A stretch of DNA of 64,000 nt from assembly GCA_942492965.1 (NCBI GenBank), contig OW818656.1, positions 992,001-1,056,000 of the forward strand, read 5' to 3'. This DNA comes from Sphingosinicella sp942492965. GTDB lineage: Bacteria; Pseudomonadota; Alphaproteobacteria; Sphingomonadales; Sphingomonadaceae. Made by a program: the position numbers and the translations under genes. Shown one piece after another: positions 1 to 8,247 of the stretch. Positions within the stretch are counted from its first letter, which is position 1. Each line of letters opens with the position of its first letter. The notes beneath the pieces are model-generated. The model did no database searches and was not told the DNA's origin. It worked only from the letters and a program-made list of their open reading frames with translations.

Positions 1-3000
1 AGGGATCGCTCCAATGATGGCCCGGGCAATTAGCTCGCCGGTGGTGGTTCCCCCAGTTCCAGTCTCGACTGCGGCACCGATGTCGCCAATTAGCTTTAAG
101 CTACCGCCAACAGTTTTCGCAGACAACCCCAATACCGCTGTGCCTCCAGCAAGACCCTCAGCCGTCAAGCCTACCGGTGCGCCTACAACAGTGCTGGTTG
201 TAAGCGCACCGGTGACGGCAAGCCCGCCCGCTACAACAAGTGTCGCATCTCCCGCTCTGTCTGTGGACTCACCGAAATCTTGAAGGCCATTGAAGAAATT
301 CAGGAACGCCTGATTGCAACTTCTTCCTTCCTTTTGCGTCGTGACTCCGCTGCCGGTAATTCCAAACCCCCCTGTGGGATGGAGGCTAAGGATGGGGATC
401 GAGAGGGGCTGTGAATCGACCGAAGGTTGTTTCGGTTTCTTGGCAGTGACGGTGATTTCGGGATCGATGGGTTGTGTGATTCCCGGAAAACCTCCTATGC
501 CGCCCCCTATGGACCCGCCACCACCCCAGTCTTGCCAAGGCCCCCACGTTCCAAAAACCCAAGGCGTCGACCACCAGTCATATGGATTGCCGGTAACAAC
601 AATAACGTTCAGGCCTAAAGGGTCGATGGCATTGACGGGATCGCTGCGTACATAGTTGTAAAGGTTCATGCCTTCGGCATATCCGACGGGATCGGTCTGC
701 AGGAACCGCCCGAGCCGGGGCGAATAGACGCGCGCCTTATAGTTGTAGAGCCCATTGGGCGGCGAGCCGGTCTCAGGAAGCCATGTCTGGCCCGTGTACC
801 CGAACCGCCCGACGTGCCCGGTCTCGGGCATGCCGTAGGTGTCGTAGGCGTTGATGGCGGTGGCATCCCCGCTGCCGTTGCTGATCGCGGTGATCGAGCC
901 ACGCTCGTCGGCATGCAGCCAGCGCCGGTCGCCCGTGCCTGCGCCTTCGTACCAGACGATCGGCTCATCGACCCCCGGACCGAACACATAGCGCCGCTGG
1001 AGCGTGTTCGAGGTGTTGTACTCACCCACCATATCGGCGCCATCATAACCGAACCGGACGCTGCTGCCGATCTGATAAAGTCGGAGGGACGGATCATAGC
1101 TGAACGCCGTGCTCCCCGTGGCGCTGAGCATGTTCTCGCTGCTGTAGCTGAACGTGCTGCCCTGGAAGCTCGTGAGGTTGCCCTTGCTGTCGTAGCCCGG
1201 CACCGCCGTGCCGGCTGCCGTGTACTGGTTGAGCCCGTTGACCGTGTAATCACGATCTGTGTTGAACATCTGTGTGAACGCATAAGCGTCGTTCGAACGG
1301 ACCTGCTGGGTGATCTGCGACGAAGGGTTGAAGCTGAACGTCTGACTCTGGTCGGACGTCGTCGAGGCAAGATCCTGCGATAGGGTCGTCAGACGTGACC
1401 CCGTGTCGTAGCTGTAGCTCGTCGATGTGCCGTTTCCGCGCGTGAGGGTGGTGCGGCGGCCGAGGTTGTCGTAGCCGAACGTCGCCAACACACCCGCCCC
1501 GCTTGTGGCGCCGTTCTCACGGATCGCGGTCAGGTCGTTCGTCACCAGATAATCGTAGGTGACATAGAAGCTGTCCGGCCACGTCATCCGCGTGCGCCGC
1601 GAGGCAAGATCGTACTGATAGTCGGTGTTGCCCTGCGGCGAGGCCTGGCGCGTCACGCGATTCAAGGCGTCGTAAGTGTACGACAGCGTCGCGACGCTGG
1701 AACTCGTCGAGGTCAGGCGCCCGAGGTTGTCATAGGCGTAGCTGACATCTGGCTCGCTGCCAGGCAGGTTCTTAGCCGTCAGGCGGTTCAGATTGTCGTA
1801 TGTGAGGCCAATCTGGGAACCGCCGCGGTTCGTGATCTGCGTGACGTTAGAGGCCGCATTATAAGCCACTTCCTCATAGTCGGTCGTCGAGCTCGTGTTC
1901 GGGGTCGTTGGCGACGGATAGCGCGTCTTCAATGACCTCCCGAACCCGTCATAGCTGTAGGTGGTCAGATTGTTTCGGGCGTCCTTCACCGATTCCAGCT
2001 CGCCGAAGCTGTTGTAGGCAAGCGTTTGCTCGGTGCGCTGCTGCAGCGTATCAAAGCCTGTGATCGTGCTCGTGGCCTGATTGGCATTGTTATACGTGAA
2101 CTTCGTCAGTCGGTCGGGACCGTAAGCTCCGGCACTTGTCAGCGCGCAAGGGTCGCTCGGCACCGGATCGGAGGCCGCATAATATTTGAGGCGTGCGACA
2201 GCACAGGTAAGACGGTTGGCATCGTCATATCCGTACTGGACCAGCCGTTTATCGCTGAGTGTGGCGCCGGGCGTTTTGGCCGTGACCAAACGTCCGCGGG
2301 TGTCATAAGAACGCTCTTCTTCCCAGAGCGTCGCGAACGTTGACCAGTCCGGATCGGACTGACTATCAACCGTTCCTTGCTCGGTTTGGGTTGGTCGACC
2401 GTCCGGATCATAGGTGAACCGCGCAGCACGATTCTTGAGTGCGCCTCCACCATCGGGGTCGGGACCGACAACGCCGACGAGTTGCCGTCCGGCATTGAAC
2501 CGATAGCGCGTCGTGTCAGCGGAGCCCGAGAGCGGTCCGTCGATGGTGTAGAGATTGCCGATCATGTCATAGACGCTCGTCACAGTCGCAGTGAGTGTGC
2601 CATTGCCCGCACCCGACGACGACGTGACTGGAAGCAGATTGTTCATCGTCCCGCTGGTCTGCGGCCCGTAACCGATCGTCGTCTTCACCTCGTCCGATCC
2701 ACCACTGCACGATGCCGTCGTGATGCAGGCCGAAATCGTCGTGAGCTTGCGGATCGGCGTCGGTGCTACCACCGGAGAGCCGCCGCTCGCTTGTTTGTAA
2801 TAGGCGTAGAGATCGCTGTAGCTGTAGCGCGTCTCGGGACGGATCGTCCCTGGCGTCGCGTTTGGCGCCGGGAGCTTCACTGAGGTCAGGAAGCCTGTTG
2901 TTGCATCATATTCGTAGTTGGTCACGTTGCCGAGTGCGTTCGTCGTCGATGTCGGCTTGTTGCAGATAAGCGGGTTGGCGCACGTGTTCGGATAGTCTGC

Positions 3001-4248
3001 GCTGGTCACAATGTTCGGAGGCGTTCCTGCAGTACGAGAGACCGATGTCTTCGTCTCGATATTGCCGCGCGCATCATAGTCGAACTTCGCGTACCCGGCG
3101 GTCGGCGTGCCGCTGACAATGGTTCCGCCCGGTGGGATCACATATGTCATGCGACCCTTGCTGTCGTACTGATAGGTCGTCGTCCGGCTCAGTGCGTCAG
3201 TATCGCTAAGAATGACAAGTTTGCTCGCATCCGCCGTCGTAACACGCTGATGCGTCAGGGGATCGGTTGTCGTTCCGGTCAGCACACCGCTCGCAAGCGA
3301 CCAGCCGTAGCTCCAGGTGGCTCCGAGGTTGGACACCGAAGAGACGCGGCCATTGCCATCATAGGCGAGGGTGACATTATCCGTCGTGTTGCCGGGGCTT
3401 TTAAGACCGATGAGCTGCGCCGAGGCATTGGTCGTGAAGCGGGTCACTCCCAGCGCGTTGGTCACGCTTTCCTGCTTGTTCGTACCGACCGTCGCGGTCG
3501 AATAGGTAACCGTCGGCCAGCTTTGGGTCAGGCTTGCGCAGCTATCGGCGGCGGGATCACAATAATCGACGCCGTTATTGATCCCCATAACCTCGTCGAT
3601 CGTATATTTGTCCGTGCCGTAGCTGTACTTCAGCTGGTAACCAGTCGTGCTGTTCACCGATTGCAGGCGTGCGACATGAATGGTGCCGATAGGCGGGGCG
3701 GCATAGCTCTCCACCTTGTAGGTGAGTTTGATCTTCTCGCCCGACGGCAGTGCGATTTCTGTGCCGAGGCCGGCGACAGGGCCGTAGTAAATATTCATTG
3801 CGTACGAGCGATCAAACGTAATGACCGTACCGTCCGGACCCGTATACGTGAATGTCGATAGGGTCGACGTCAGCGTAGAGCCATTGCCTTCATCCGACGT
3901 ATAGATGCCGCCCGAAAGCGTAAATGTGCTGCTGCTTGGCCCGATACTGACCGTTGCAGTGGTGGCAGTTGTCGTAATCGTAACAAAAAATCCGTGTCGC
4001 CAGCCGTTTCCGGTCCAGACGCGTGAATGCGCAAGGCCGCTGCTGCCGGAAGCGCCGATCGACAGATCGGTGGTCATCATCTCGAACCCGCCCGTGGCGA
4101 GGTTGACGCCGTTGCCGTCCACAGGAGAACGGATTGGAGGCGCGTTGATCGTCGGCGGTGCGGACTGCGCGAACGCCACGCTTAGCGGAGAAACCGAGGC
4201 CACCAGAAATGCGGCACTGCGTAGCATATGGCTTCTATGGACGGTCAT
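1..4248 (-). CDS. RHS/YD-repeat protein, 3' end cut by window edge
   Basis: One open frame of 1416 codons runs off the left edge. The start is ATG 4248 (MTVHRSHMLRS), preceded by AGGGGGC; a second in-frame ATG at 4227 is possible. A signal peptide (about residues 8–30, ending near VAFAQ) indicates Sec export. Residues about 35–230 are a beta-rich N-terminal region. Degenerate YD repeats follow, such as TTYSYDGFGR and LTYDNLNRLT. The RHS core (YNYKARVYSPRLGRFLQTD, then DPVGY and DPLGLN) lies near residues 1165–1207. Downstream is a Gly-rich and then hydrophobic variable C-terminus, about 207 residues of which are visible. In RHS proteins the repeats form a shell and the post-core C-terminus is often a toxin; here the tip lies outside the window. 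It is the last visible gene of a minus-strand cluster with a short YD protein and six small exported proteins. The family is certain; the effector type is unknown. Confidence 0.93.
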   Translation of the reverse strand, partial: MTVHRSHMLRSAAFLVASVSPLSVAFAQSAPPTINAPPIRSPVDGNGVNLATGGFEMMTTDLSIGASGSSGLAHSRVWTGNGWRHGFFVTITTTATTATVSIGPSSSTFTLSGGIYTSDEGNGSTLTSTLSTFTYTGPDGTVITFDRSYAMNIYYGPVAGLGTEIALPSGEKIKLTYKVESYAAPPIGTIHVARLQSVNSTTGYQLKYSYGTDKYTIDEVMGINNGVDYCDPAADSCASLTQSWPTVTYSTATVGTNKQESVTNALGVTRFTTNASAQLIGLKSPGNTTDNVTLAYDGNGRVSSVSNLGATWSYGWSLASGVLTGTTTDPLTHQRVTTADASKLVILSDTDALSRTTTYQYDSKGRMTYVIPPGGTIVSGTPTAGYAKFDYDARGNIETKTSVSRTAGTPPNIVTSADYPNTCANPLICNKPTSTTNALGNVTNYEYDATTGFLTSVKLPAPNATPGTIRPETRYSYSDLYAYYKQASGGSPVVAPTPIRKLTTISACITTASCSGGSDEVKTTIGYGPQTSGTMNNLLPVTSSSGAGNGTLTATVTSVYDMIGNLYTIDGPLSGSADTTRYRFNAGRQLVGVVGPDPDGGGALKNRAARFTYDPDGRPTQTEQGTVDSQSDPDWSTFATLWEEERSYDTRGRLVTAKTPGATLSDKRLVQYGYDDANRLTCAVARLKYYAASDPVPSDPCALTSAGAYGPDRLTKFTYNNANQATSTITGFDTLQQRTEQTLAYNSFGELESVKDARNNLTTYSYDGFGRSLKTRYPSPTTPNTSSTTDYEEVAYNAASNVTQITNRGGSQIGLTYDNLNRLTAKNLPGSEPDVSYAYDNLGRLTSTSSSVATLSYTYDALNRVTRQASPQGNTDYQYDLASRRTRMTWPDSFYVTYDYLVTNDLTAIRENGATSGAGVLATFGYDNLGRRTTLTRGNGTSTSYSYDTGSRLTTLSQDLASTTSDQSQTFSFNPSSQITQQVRSNDAYAFTQMFNTDRDYTVNGLNQYTAAGTAVPGYDSKGNLTSFQGSTFSYSSENMLSATGSTAFSYDPSLRLYQIGSSVRFGYDGADMVGEYNTSNTLQRRYVFGPGVDEPIVWYEGAGTGDRRWLHADERGSITAISNGSGDATAINAYDTYGMPETGHVGRFGYTGQTWLPETGSPPNGLYNYKARVYSPRLGRFLQTDPVGYAEGMNLYNYVRSDPVNAIDPLGLNVIVVTGNPYDWWSTPWVFGTWGPWQDWGGGGSIGGGIGGFPGITQPIDPEITVTAKKPKQPSVDSQPLSIPILSLHPTGGFGITGSGVTTQKEGRSCNQAFLNFFNGLQDFGESTDRAGDATLVVAGGLAVTGALTTSTVVGAPVGLTAEGLAGGTAVLGLSAKTVGGSLKLIGDIGAAVETGTGGTTTGELIARAIIGAIP

Positions 4249-4319
4249 CAATTTGCCCCCTGATGAAGTGCAGAGTCTTTGAATTCAGGCACCGGCAAGG
4301 CGGTGCTTATGCAAGACGA

Positions 4320-4604
4320 TCATGGGTCCGGAACGGGGATAATCGTGAAGCCGTTGAGTGGAACGACAATGACGCGGCTTGCAGCGTTCGTGATCGTCAC
4401 ATTCGTGCGGTTATCGGTTGCATCGAAGCTATATTCGGTTTCGGCATTGTTATTGACGCTGCCGCTGTGGGCGGTCGTCACAAGCCGCCCCTGAGCGTCA
4501 TATGTGTACGTGATGGTTTCCGAAGCCGGCGCCTCGAACGCATACAGTAACACCACAGCGCCAAGCGCAGCCCGGGAGCAGAATTTTCGGTGTTTCTGAT
4601 ACAT
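4320..4604 (-). CDS. Short exported YD-repeat protein upstream of RHS gene
   Basis: A 94-residue protein starting at ATG 4604 (MYQKHRKFCSRAALG). It has a signal peptide with a hydrophobic run AALGAVVLLYAFEAPAS, then a single YD-type repeat (TYTYDAQGRLVTT) and a second degenerate half repeat (EYSFDATDNRTNV). It ends PLNGFTIIPVPDP. The reading frame is open further upstream, but the earlier start at 4964 has no signal peptide and overlaps the next gene. It lies 71 bp upstream of the RHS gene on the same strand. Short YD proteins next to full RHS genes are common. I infer a companion or an N-terminal fragment of the RHS system; no catalytic motif is visible. Confidence 0.75.
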   Translation of the reverse strand: MYQKHRKFCSRAALGAVVLLYAFEAPASETITYTYDAQGRLVTTAHSGSVNNNAETEYSFDATDNRTNVTITNAASRVIVVPLNGFTIIPVPDP

Positions 4605-4666
4605 CTCAATCCCTCGTTCAGAAGTCGCTGAGTCAAAGTTTGGAACCCTTGCTGTCCACAAGGTTT

Positions 4667-4996
4667 TTATGGGACAGATCGCACAGCAGACACCATCGCA
4701 TCTGTACCGTCGCAATCGTATCGCAGACGGATTCTCGACCGGTTGTAGTTTGCGGCCAGCAGAGCTGCATACATCTCGGAGAACGACGTTTGGGTCTTCA
4801 ACAGGTAGAATTGCGTAGCATTTCCGCCGCAGCTGTTGTTCGATTCTGGGCTGTTGGTGAAATACAGAACAGCACCGGTTGGCCACATATCGAACTGGGT
4901 AATTGGCGTAAAACCCGATTGATCGGCGGCCTGGGCCGCACCGGATACAGCAAGACCCGTGCAAGACACCGCCAGCAGAATTGGAAATCGTTTCAT
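4667..4996 (-). CDS. Small exported protein, RHS-linked paralogue (type B)
   Basis: A 109-residue protein from ATG 4996 (MKRFPILLAVSCTGLAVSG) with an AGGAGG ribosome site just upstream, which decides this start over 5050. The signal peptide ends around AAQAAD. The mature part of about 85 residues has an aromatic N-terminal strand, a Cys (NNSCGGNA), a helix FSEMYAALLAANYNRS and a last strand with a second Cys (IRLRYDCDG). The same plan of strand, Cys, strand, LL.A helix, strand and Cys is seen in seven neighbouring genes. I do not recognise the family. A small beta-rich periplasmic or secreted protein is all that can be said. Confidence 0.75.
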   Translation of the reverse strand: MKRFPILLAVSCTGLAVSGAAQAADQSGFTPITQFDMWPTGAVLYFTNSPESNNSCGGNATQFYLLKTQTSFSEMYAALLAANYNRSRIRLRYDCDGTDAMVSAVRSVP

Positions 4997-5046
4997 TCTT
5001 GTCCTCCTGGAGTTTTCACTTGGTGATTGCGCATGTTTCGTACCGA

Positions 5047-5391
5047 TCAATTCGGCCTGACGATAATTCTGTTAACCTTTGTCTCACACGTCGTAATCGT
5101 TGTGTCGTCGTAGTTGACGTCAATTCGAAGTTGATTCAGGAATGCTGAAATCAGTGTGGCGACCATGCTGTCAAAATTCGGTTGCGTGAGAATAACCACC
5201 CTGTTTGCTTCACACGGGCTGCCAGGGTTTATGGTCGCGCCATCAAACTGGAAAACATAGCCGTAGTCGCGCGGATACAGGAACGTCACTTTCCGGTTAT
5301 TTGCCCATGCCTCAGCGGCTTCAGCAGGAACCAACGGAACCAGAATCGAAGCGAAGATAAGTATCATTTTCGTGCAGCGTTCGATCATCAT
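5047..5391 (-). CDS. Small exported protein, RHS-linked paralogue (type A)
   Basis: A 114-residue protein with signal peptide MILIFASILVPLVPAEA and a mature start AEAWANNRKVTFLYP. It shares with the genes at 5437, 6347 and 7887 the elements NRK near the mature N-terminus, a DG pair inside FQFDG, the Cys motif NPGSPCEANR, a helix with LISAF, and NYDDTTITTCET near the end. The two conserved Cys probably form a disulfide in the periplasm or outside the cell (inference). Tandem ATGs at 5391 and 5388 are both possible. The gene sits 45 bp downstream of the next family member. Function is unknown. Confidence 0.8.
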   Translation of the reverse strand: MMIERCTKMILIFASILVPLVPAEAAEAWANNRKVTFLYPRDYGYVFQFDGATINPGSPCEANRVVILTQPNFDSMVATLISAFLNQLRIDVNYDDTTITTCETKVNRIIVRPN

Positions 5392-5436
5392 GATTCCATT
5401 CCCAGTTTCGCCTAATGAGAAATATGAATATCACCG

Positions 5437-5769
5437 TCAAGGGTATGAAAAAAAACGACTAACAATCGTGTTGCACGAAGTTATCGTTGCATCGTCGTAA
5501 TTTATATCCATTCTCCATTTCAGCGACATGGCCGTGATAAGAATGGCTGCCATTGCATCATAATTGTCTCTGGTTATGTCTATAAACATGCGATTTGATT
5601 CGCATGGACTTCCGATATTTACTTGCGGCCCATCGAAGCGAAATACGAGTCCTGAATCGCTGGGATAGAGAACAGTTATTCGTCGGCTGTATGCCCATGC
5701 TTCGGCAGCTTGCGCGCTGGGAGCGCAAAGACAGCAGGCAACTCCCAGGATGAAAGAAAATTTCTTCAT
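5437..5769 (-). CDS. Small exported protein, RHS-linked paralogue (type A)
   Basis: A 110-residue protein with signal peptide MKKFSFILGVACCLCAPSAQA and mature start AEAWAYSRRITVLYP. It carries the type A signature: FRFDG, NIGSPCESNR, the helix YDAMAAILITA and NYDDATITSCNT. Its clear divergence from the neighbouring copies shows that the tandem array is old or that its members arrived separately. Local base composition is visibly AT-richer than the islands' scaffold genes. Function is unknown. Confidence 0.8.
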   Translation of the reverse strand: MKKFSFILGVACCLCAPSAQAAEAWAYSRRITVLYPSDSGLVFRFDGPQVNIGSPCESNRMFIDITRDNYDAMAAILITAMSLKWRMDINYDDATITSCNTIVSRFFSYP

Positions 5770-5811
5770 TGCGTTTCTTCCGCACGTATCAAGATAAAAT
5801 CTTTCCAGAAT

Positions 5812-6360
5812 TCATGGTTTGCTCTGGATGAGGAGCATTCGAGGGAAGGAGACCCCAGTCTCGTATGTTATGCAGCTACCCCCATCGTCCCATGACACGT
5901 TGACGTCTCGCCTTCCCGCATCTGCCGACATCAGCATCGCGAGAAACATCGCGCGCTTTTCGGCAGCAAATGTTCCGTCAATGGCGAAGTAGCTCATGTT
6001 CGTGCAGCCCGGCGGAAGCGGCCCTACCGGCTGATTGACGAGGCTGAACAGCATGATTGACGTGTGCCCGTAGACATTGATGTTCTGAACTTTTCCCGAT
6101 GTGGAACTCCAGCCGGCAATCGCCGGAAATGAGGCCGTTAGAAGCGACGAGAATGCTAACGAGTAAGAAAGCTTGGAAAGCCAATTTCTGAGTGAAAACA
6201 GACAGCCAGAGACTAGAATCGAATCCGCGGGACCGCGCCGCAATAACGCCAAGTGGCGGAGTGCTTCGGCGGAGTTCTTAGGCGGAATGAGTGTTGATAA
6301 AAAGAGGATAAGCGCGTTATACTTTTTCACGAGAAGCTCCATCCAATCACTTATATGCAA
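5812..6360 (-). CDS. Exported paralogue (type B) with doubtful start, possible gene fusion
   Basis: The C-terminal 110 residues fit the type B plan: a strand (VQNINVYGHTS), Cys in PPGCTNMSYF, the helix MFLAMLMSADAG and a last strand with Cys (GGSCITYE). The frame opens at ATG 6360, with a second ATG at 6342, and contains two signal-like segments. The first is at the extreme N-terminus (LILFLSTLIPPKNSAEA) and the second about 55 residues later (SLAFSSLLTASFPAIAG), directly before the mature domain. There is no ATG between them, so either a non-ATG start is used near 6180 or two genes have been joined. The 5' end overlaps the next gene by 14 bp. Domain call is fair; start is unresolved. Confidence 0.55.
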   Translation of the reverse strand: MHISDWMELLVKKYNALILFLSTLIPPKNSAEALRHLALLRRGPADSILVSGCLFSLRNWLSKLSYSLAFSSLLTASFPAIAGWSSTSGKVQNINVYGHTSIMLFSLVNQPVGPLPPGCTNMSYFAIDGTFAAEKRAMFLAMLMSADAGRRDVNVSWDDGGSCITYETGVSFPRMLLIQSKP

Positions 6361-6688
6361 TGAATCTATTTACCACTGTGTTGCATAGAGAAATTGTCGT
6401 ATCGTCGTAGTTGATATTCATGGTCCATGAATTTGAGAACGACGAAATGAGTACTGCAACGATCTCTTCATATCGGGGATTTGTGAGTGATATGATTGCC
6501 CTGTTGGACTCGCATGGGCTGGCGGGATTGATCCGCGCTCCATCGAACTGGAAAATGAATCCATCATTCGTCGGGTACAGATAAAGCACCTTCCGGTTGT
6601 TTGCCCATGCTTCTGCTGCATGAGCCATTGTTGCTGGTGTCAGTATGGACAGGGCAGCGGTCACTGCGGCCCATTTCTGAAAAGCCAT
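6347..6688 (-). CDS. Small exported protein, RHS-linked paralogue (type A)
   Basis: A 113-residue protein from ATG 6688 (MAFQKWAAVTAALSILTP); a TTG two codons earlier, at 6694, lies closer to the AGGGG site and could be used. The signal peptide ends TMAHAAEAWA. The mature part carries NNRKVLYLYP, FIFQFDG, NPASPCESNR, the helix YEEIVAVLISSF and NYDDTTISLCNT. It is the closest relative of the 5047 gene within the array. It lies 15 bp downstream of the 6704 gene, so co-transcription is likely. Function is unknown. Confidence 0.8.
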   Translation of the reverse strand: MAFQKWAAVTAALSILTPATMAHAAEAWANNRKVLYLYPTNDGFIFQFDGARINPASPCESNRAIISLTNPRYEEIVAVLISSFSNSWTMNINYDDTTISLCNTVVNRFIAYK

Positions 6689-6703
6689 TGCCAAATAGTC
6701 CCC

Positions 6704-7036
6704 TCAATTGTCGGATACGATGTAGGAGAGTGTGCAATCCGGGAGGCCACTGTTCATTTGAAGCCAGACCTTGCGGCGGCTCTCGTGCGCTGTGAGCAGC
6801 AAGGCGTAGACCTGATTGCACGTCGAGGATGTCGTCGGTATCGAGATGTGCGTGCCTCCCGAAGGGGCGCAGGACAGCCCTGCTTCCGTTCCGGATGTTC
6901 GGACATAAACCTCATCCTGGGTCCGGACGTGAAGTCGGCTGATCGACACGTCATTGCAGACATAGCCCGAGCAATCCGCCAATGCGGGAGCGGCGAAAGA
7001 GAATACGAGTACGCCGAAAATCGGGCGCTGCGCCAC
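6704..7036 (-). CDS. Small exported protein, RHS-linked paralogue (type B), GTG start
   Basis: A 110-residue protein. The only usable start in this frame is GTG 7036; a TAA closes the frame about 60 bp upstream. The signal peptide MAQRPIFGVLVFSFAAPALA precedes a Cys-rich mature N-terminus (DCSGYVCNDV). There follow a strand pair, GLSCAPSGG, the helix QVYALLLTAHESRRKVW and a final Cys. The 'Y.LLLTA' helix followed by a V-rich strand faintly recalls B subunits of AB5-type toxins; that is a visual impression only. It is probably the first gene of the minus-strand array leading to the RHS gene. Confidence 0.72.
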   Translation of the reverse strand: MAQRPIFGVLVFSFAAPALADCSGYVCNDVSISRLHVRTQDEVYVRTSGTEAGLSCAPSGGTHISIPTTSSTCNQVYALLLTAHESRRKVWLQMNSGLPDCTLSYIVSDN

Positions 7037-7526
7037 GCGCCATGCAAGACCATAGACACCAGGCTTGACGGTCTGGGCAGAAAAACCTGCCGTAAGGCCT
7101 GCTTACCTTGGATCATCGCCAGCACAACTCCCCCGTTTCCGAACACGATGTGTTCAGAACTAGAATTTCACCAAACGACCGCAGGCTCTCTTGGGAATCG
7201 GAGCTATGGAACCTAGGCTGATCATAAAAGCCAAGAACGTCAATACGATATTACTCGGAATTGGATCTTTATCGGTTACTTAAACGTCAACCATTACGGA
7301 GAAATATGCACTTGCTTTCTTACGTTGACCGTGAATAGCTTGAAGAGATTTCAGGATTCTGAGATTTGCGTTGCGCTGTCTCCGTGGTTCACGGAGGCGG
7401 CGCTCCATATTGTCCAAGCCGCATTCCTGTCCGCCACCCTGTACTCCAGAATTGAAGCGAAGCGAGATGCCCAGACTTGCGTTATCTGTACTTCTCATGT
7501 TCCAGACCGCATTCGATGGTAGGCCT
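7037..7526. other. Gene-free divergent region
   Basis: These 490 bp separate the minus-strand array (first gene 6704–7036) from the plus-strand pair at 7527 and 7887, so promoters for both directions should lie here. The stretch is comparatively AT-rich between about 7190 and 7340. I see no convincing ORF, tRNA, terminator or long repeat in it. Confidence 0.5.
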
Positions 7527-7868
7527 ATGCTTCGTAGAATTTGTGCCTGTGCGGGCGTGGCCCTGCTCATGATGCCGCAATCCGCGTCCGCCTCCATTGC
7601 AAGCGGCTACGTCGGGAGCGTCCGTGTCACGCCATCAGGTCTGGTGCGCTTCAACATCATTGGCAGTCGCTCGGCGCCGCCAGCCTGTTCAACGAGCGTG
7701 GACTGGCAGTTCGCCTTCTCGGTGACCACCACAGGAACCTCCGCGCTCTACGCCGGACTCCTTACGGCACAGGCCAATCAATACGCCGTCACCGTTTACG
7801 GCGATGATGCTTGTGCCAATCAGCCCACTATCGAGGATGTGCAGAGCATCAGGCAATCCAACAACTGA
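7527..7868 (+). CDS. Small exported protein, RHS-linked paralogue (type B)
   Basis: A 113-residue protein from ATG 7527 (MLRRICACAGVALLMMPQ). The upstream in-frame ORF start at 7371 would put the signal peptide in mid-protein. The signal peptide ends SASASI. The mature region has strands SVRVTPSGLVRFNII, Cys in PPACSTS, the helix ALYAGLLTAQANQ and a strand with Cys (YGDDACANQ). It begins a two-gene plus-strand unit with the 7887 gene, 18 bp apart, divergent from the rest of the family. Function is unknown. Confidence 0.75.
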   Translation: MLRRICACAGVALLMMPQSASASIASGYVGSVRVTPSGLVRFNIIGSRSAPPACSTSVDWQFAFSVTTTGTSALYAGLLTAQANQYAVTVYGDDACANQPTIEDVQSIRQSNN

Positions 7869-7886
7869 TAAATCCACGGAGAAGTT

Positions 7887-8222
7887 ATGCACAGGATTCT
7901 TGCCGTCTCGTTAGTGGCAATGGCATTCATCCATTCCCACGCTGCGTTCGCTGCCGACGCCTGGGCCACAAACCGCAAGATTATTCGGGTTTATCCGCAA
8001 GACGCCAGCATGGCGTTTATAATTGATGGCGGTGTCATCAATCCTGGCAGTCCTTGCGAGGCCAACCGGCTGAGGTTTCTCTTAACTGCCGCGAACTACG
8101 ACACAAAAATATCGACGCTACTGACCGCTTTTGCCATGGGAAGCACCGTTGCCATTGCCTACGATGATACGACCATAACGCTGTGCGAGACTACAGCACT
8201 GCGTATGATGGCAGACAAGTAG
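7887..8222 (+). CDS. Small exported protein, RHS-linked paralogue (type A)
   Basis: A 111-residue protein with signal peptide MHRILAVSLVAMAFIHSHA and mature start ADAWATNRKIIRVYP. Type A marks are NPGSPCEANR, the helix DTKISTLLTAF and YDDTTITLCETT. It ends 25 bp before the convergent traA stop codon. In island 2 this position, directly behind traA, holds an unrelated DUF6118 gene, so the RHS/paralogue block has replaced it or was inserted here. Function is unknown. Confidence 0.8.
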   Translation: MHRILAVSLVAMAFIHSHAAFAADAWATNRKIIRVYPQDASMAFIIDGGVINPGSPCEANRLRFLLTAANYDTKISTLLTAFAMGSTVAIAYDDTTITLCETTALRMMADK

Positions 8223-8247
8223 TGAGCCCCCGAGGCGTTACGTGATT

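Noticed and set aside
1400..3700. Short periodic repeats resembling a CRISPR or satellite array
   Set aside because: The periodicity comes from degenerate protein-coding YD repeats; spacing and sequence are irregular and there are no cas genes.
666..4282. Plus- and minus-frame ORFs over the left 4.2 kb (for example 814–1383 and 3250–3861)
   Set aside because: They are shadows of the RHS frame, which is open from 4248 to the window edge with continuous YD repeats.
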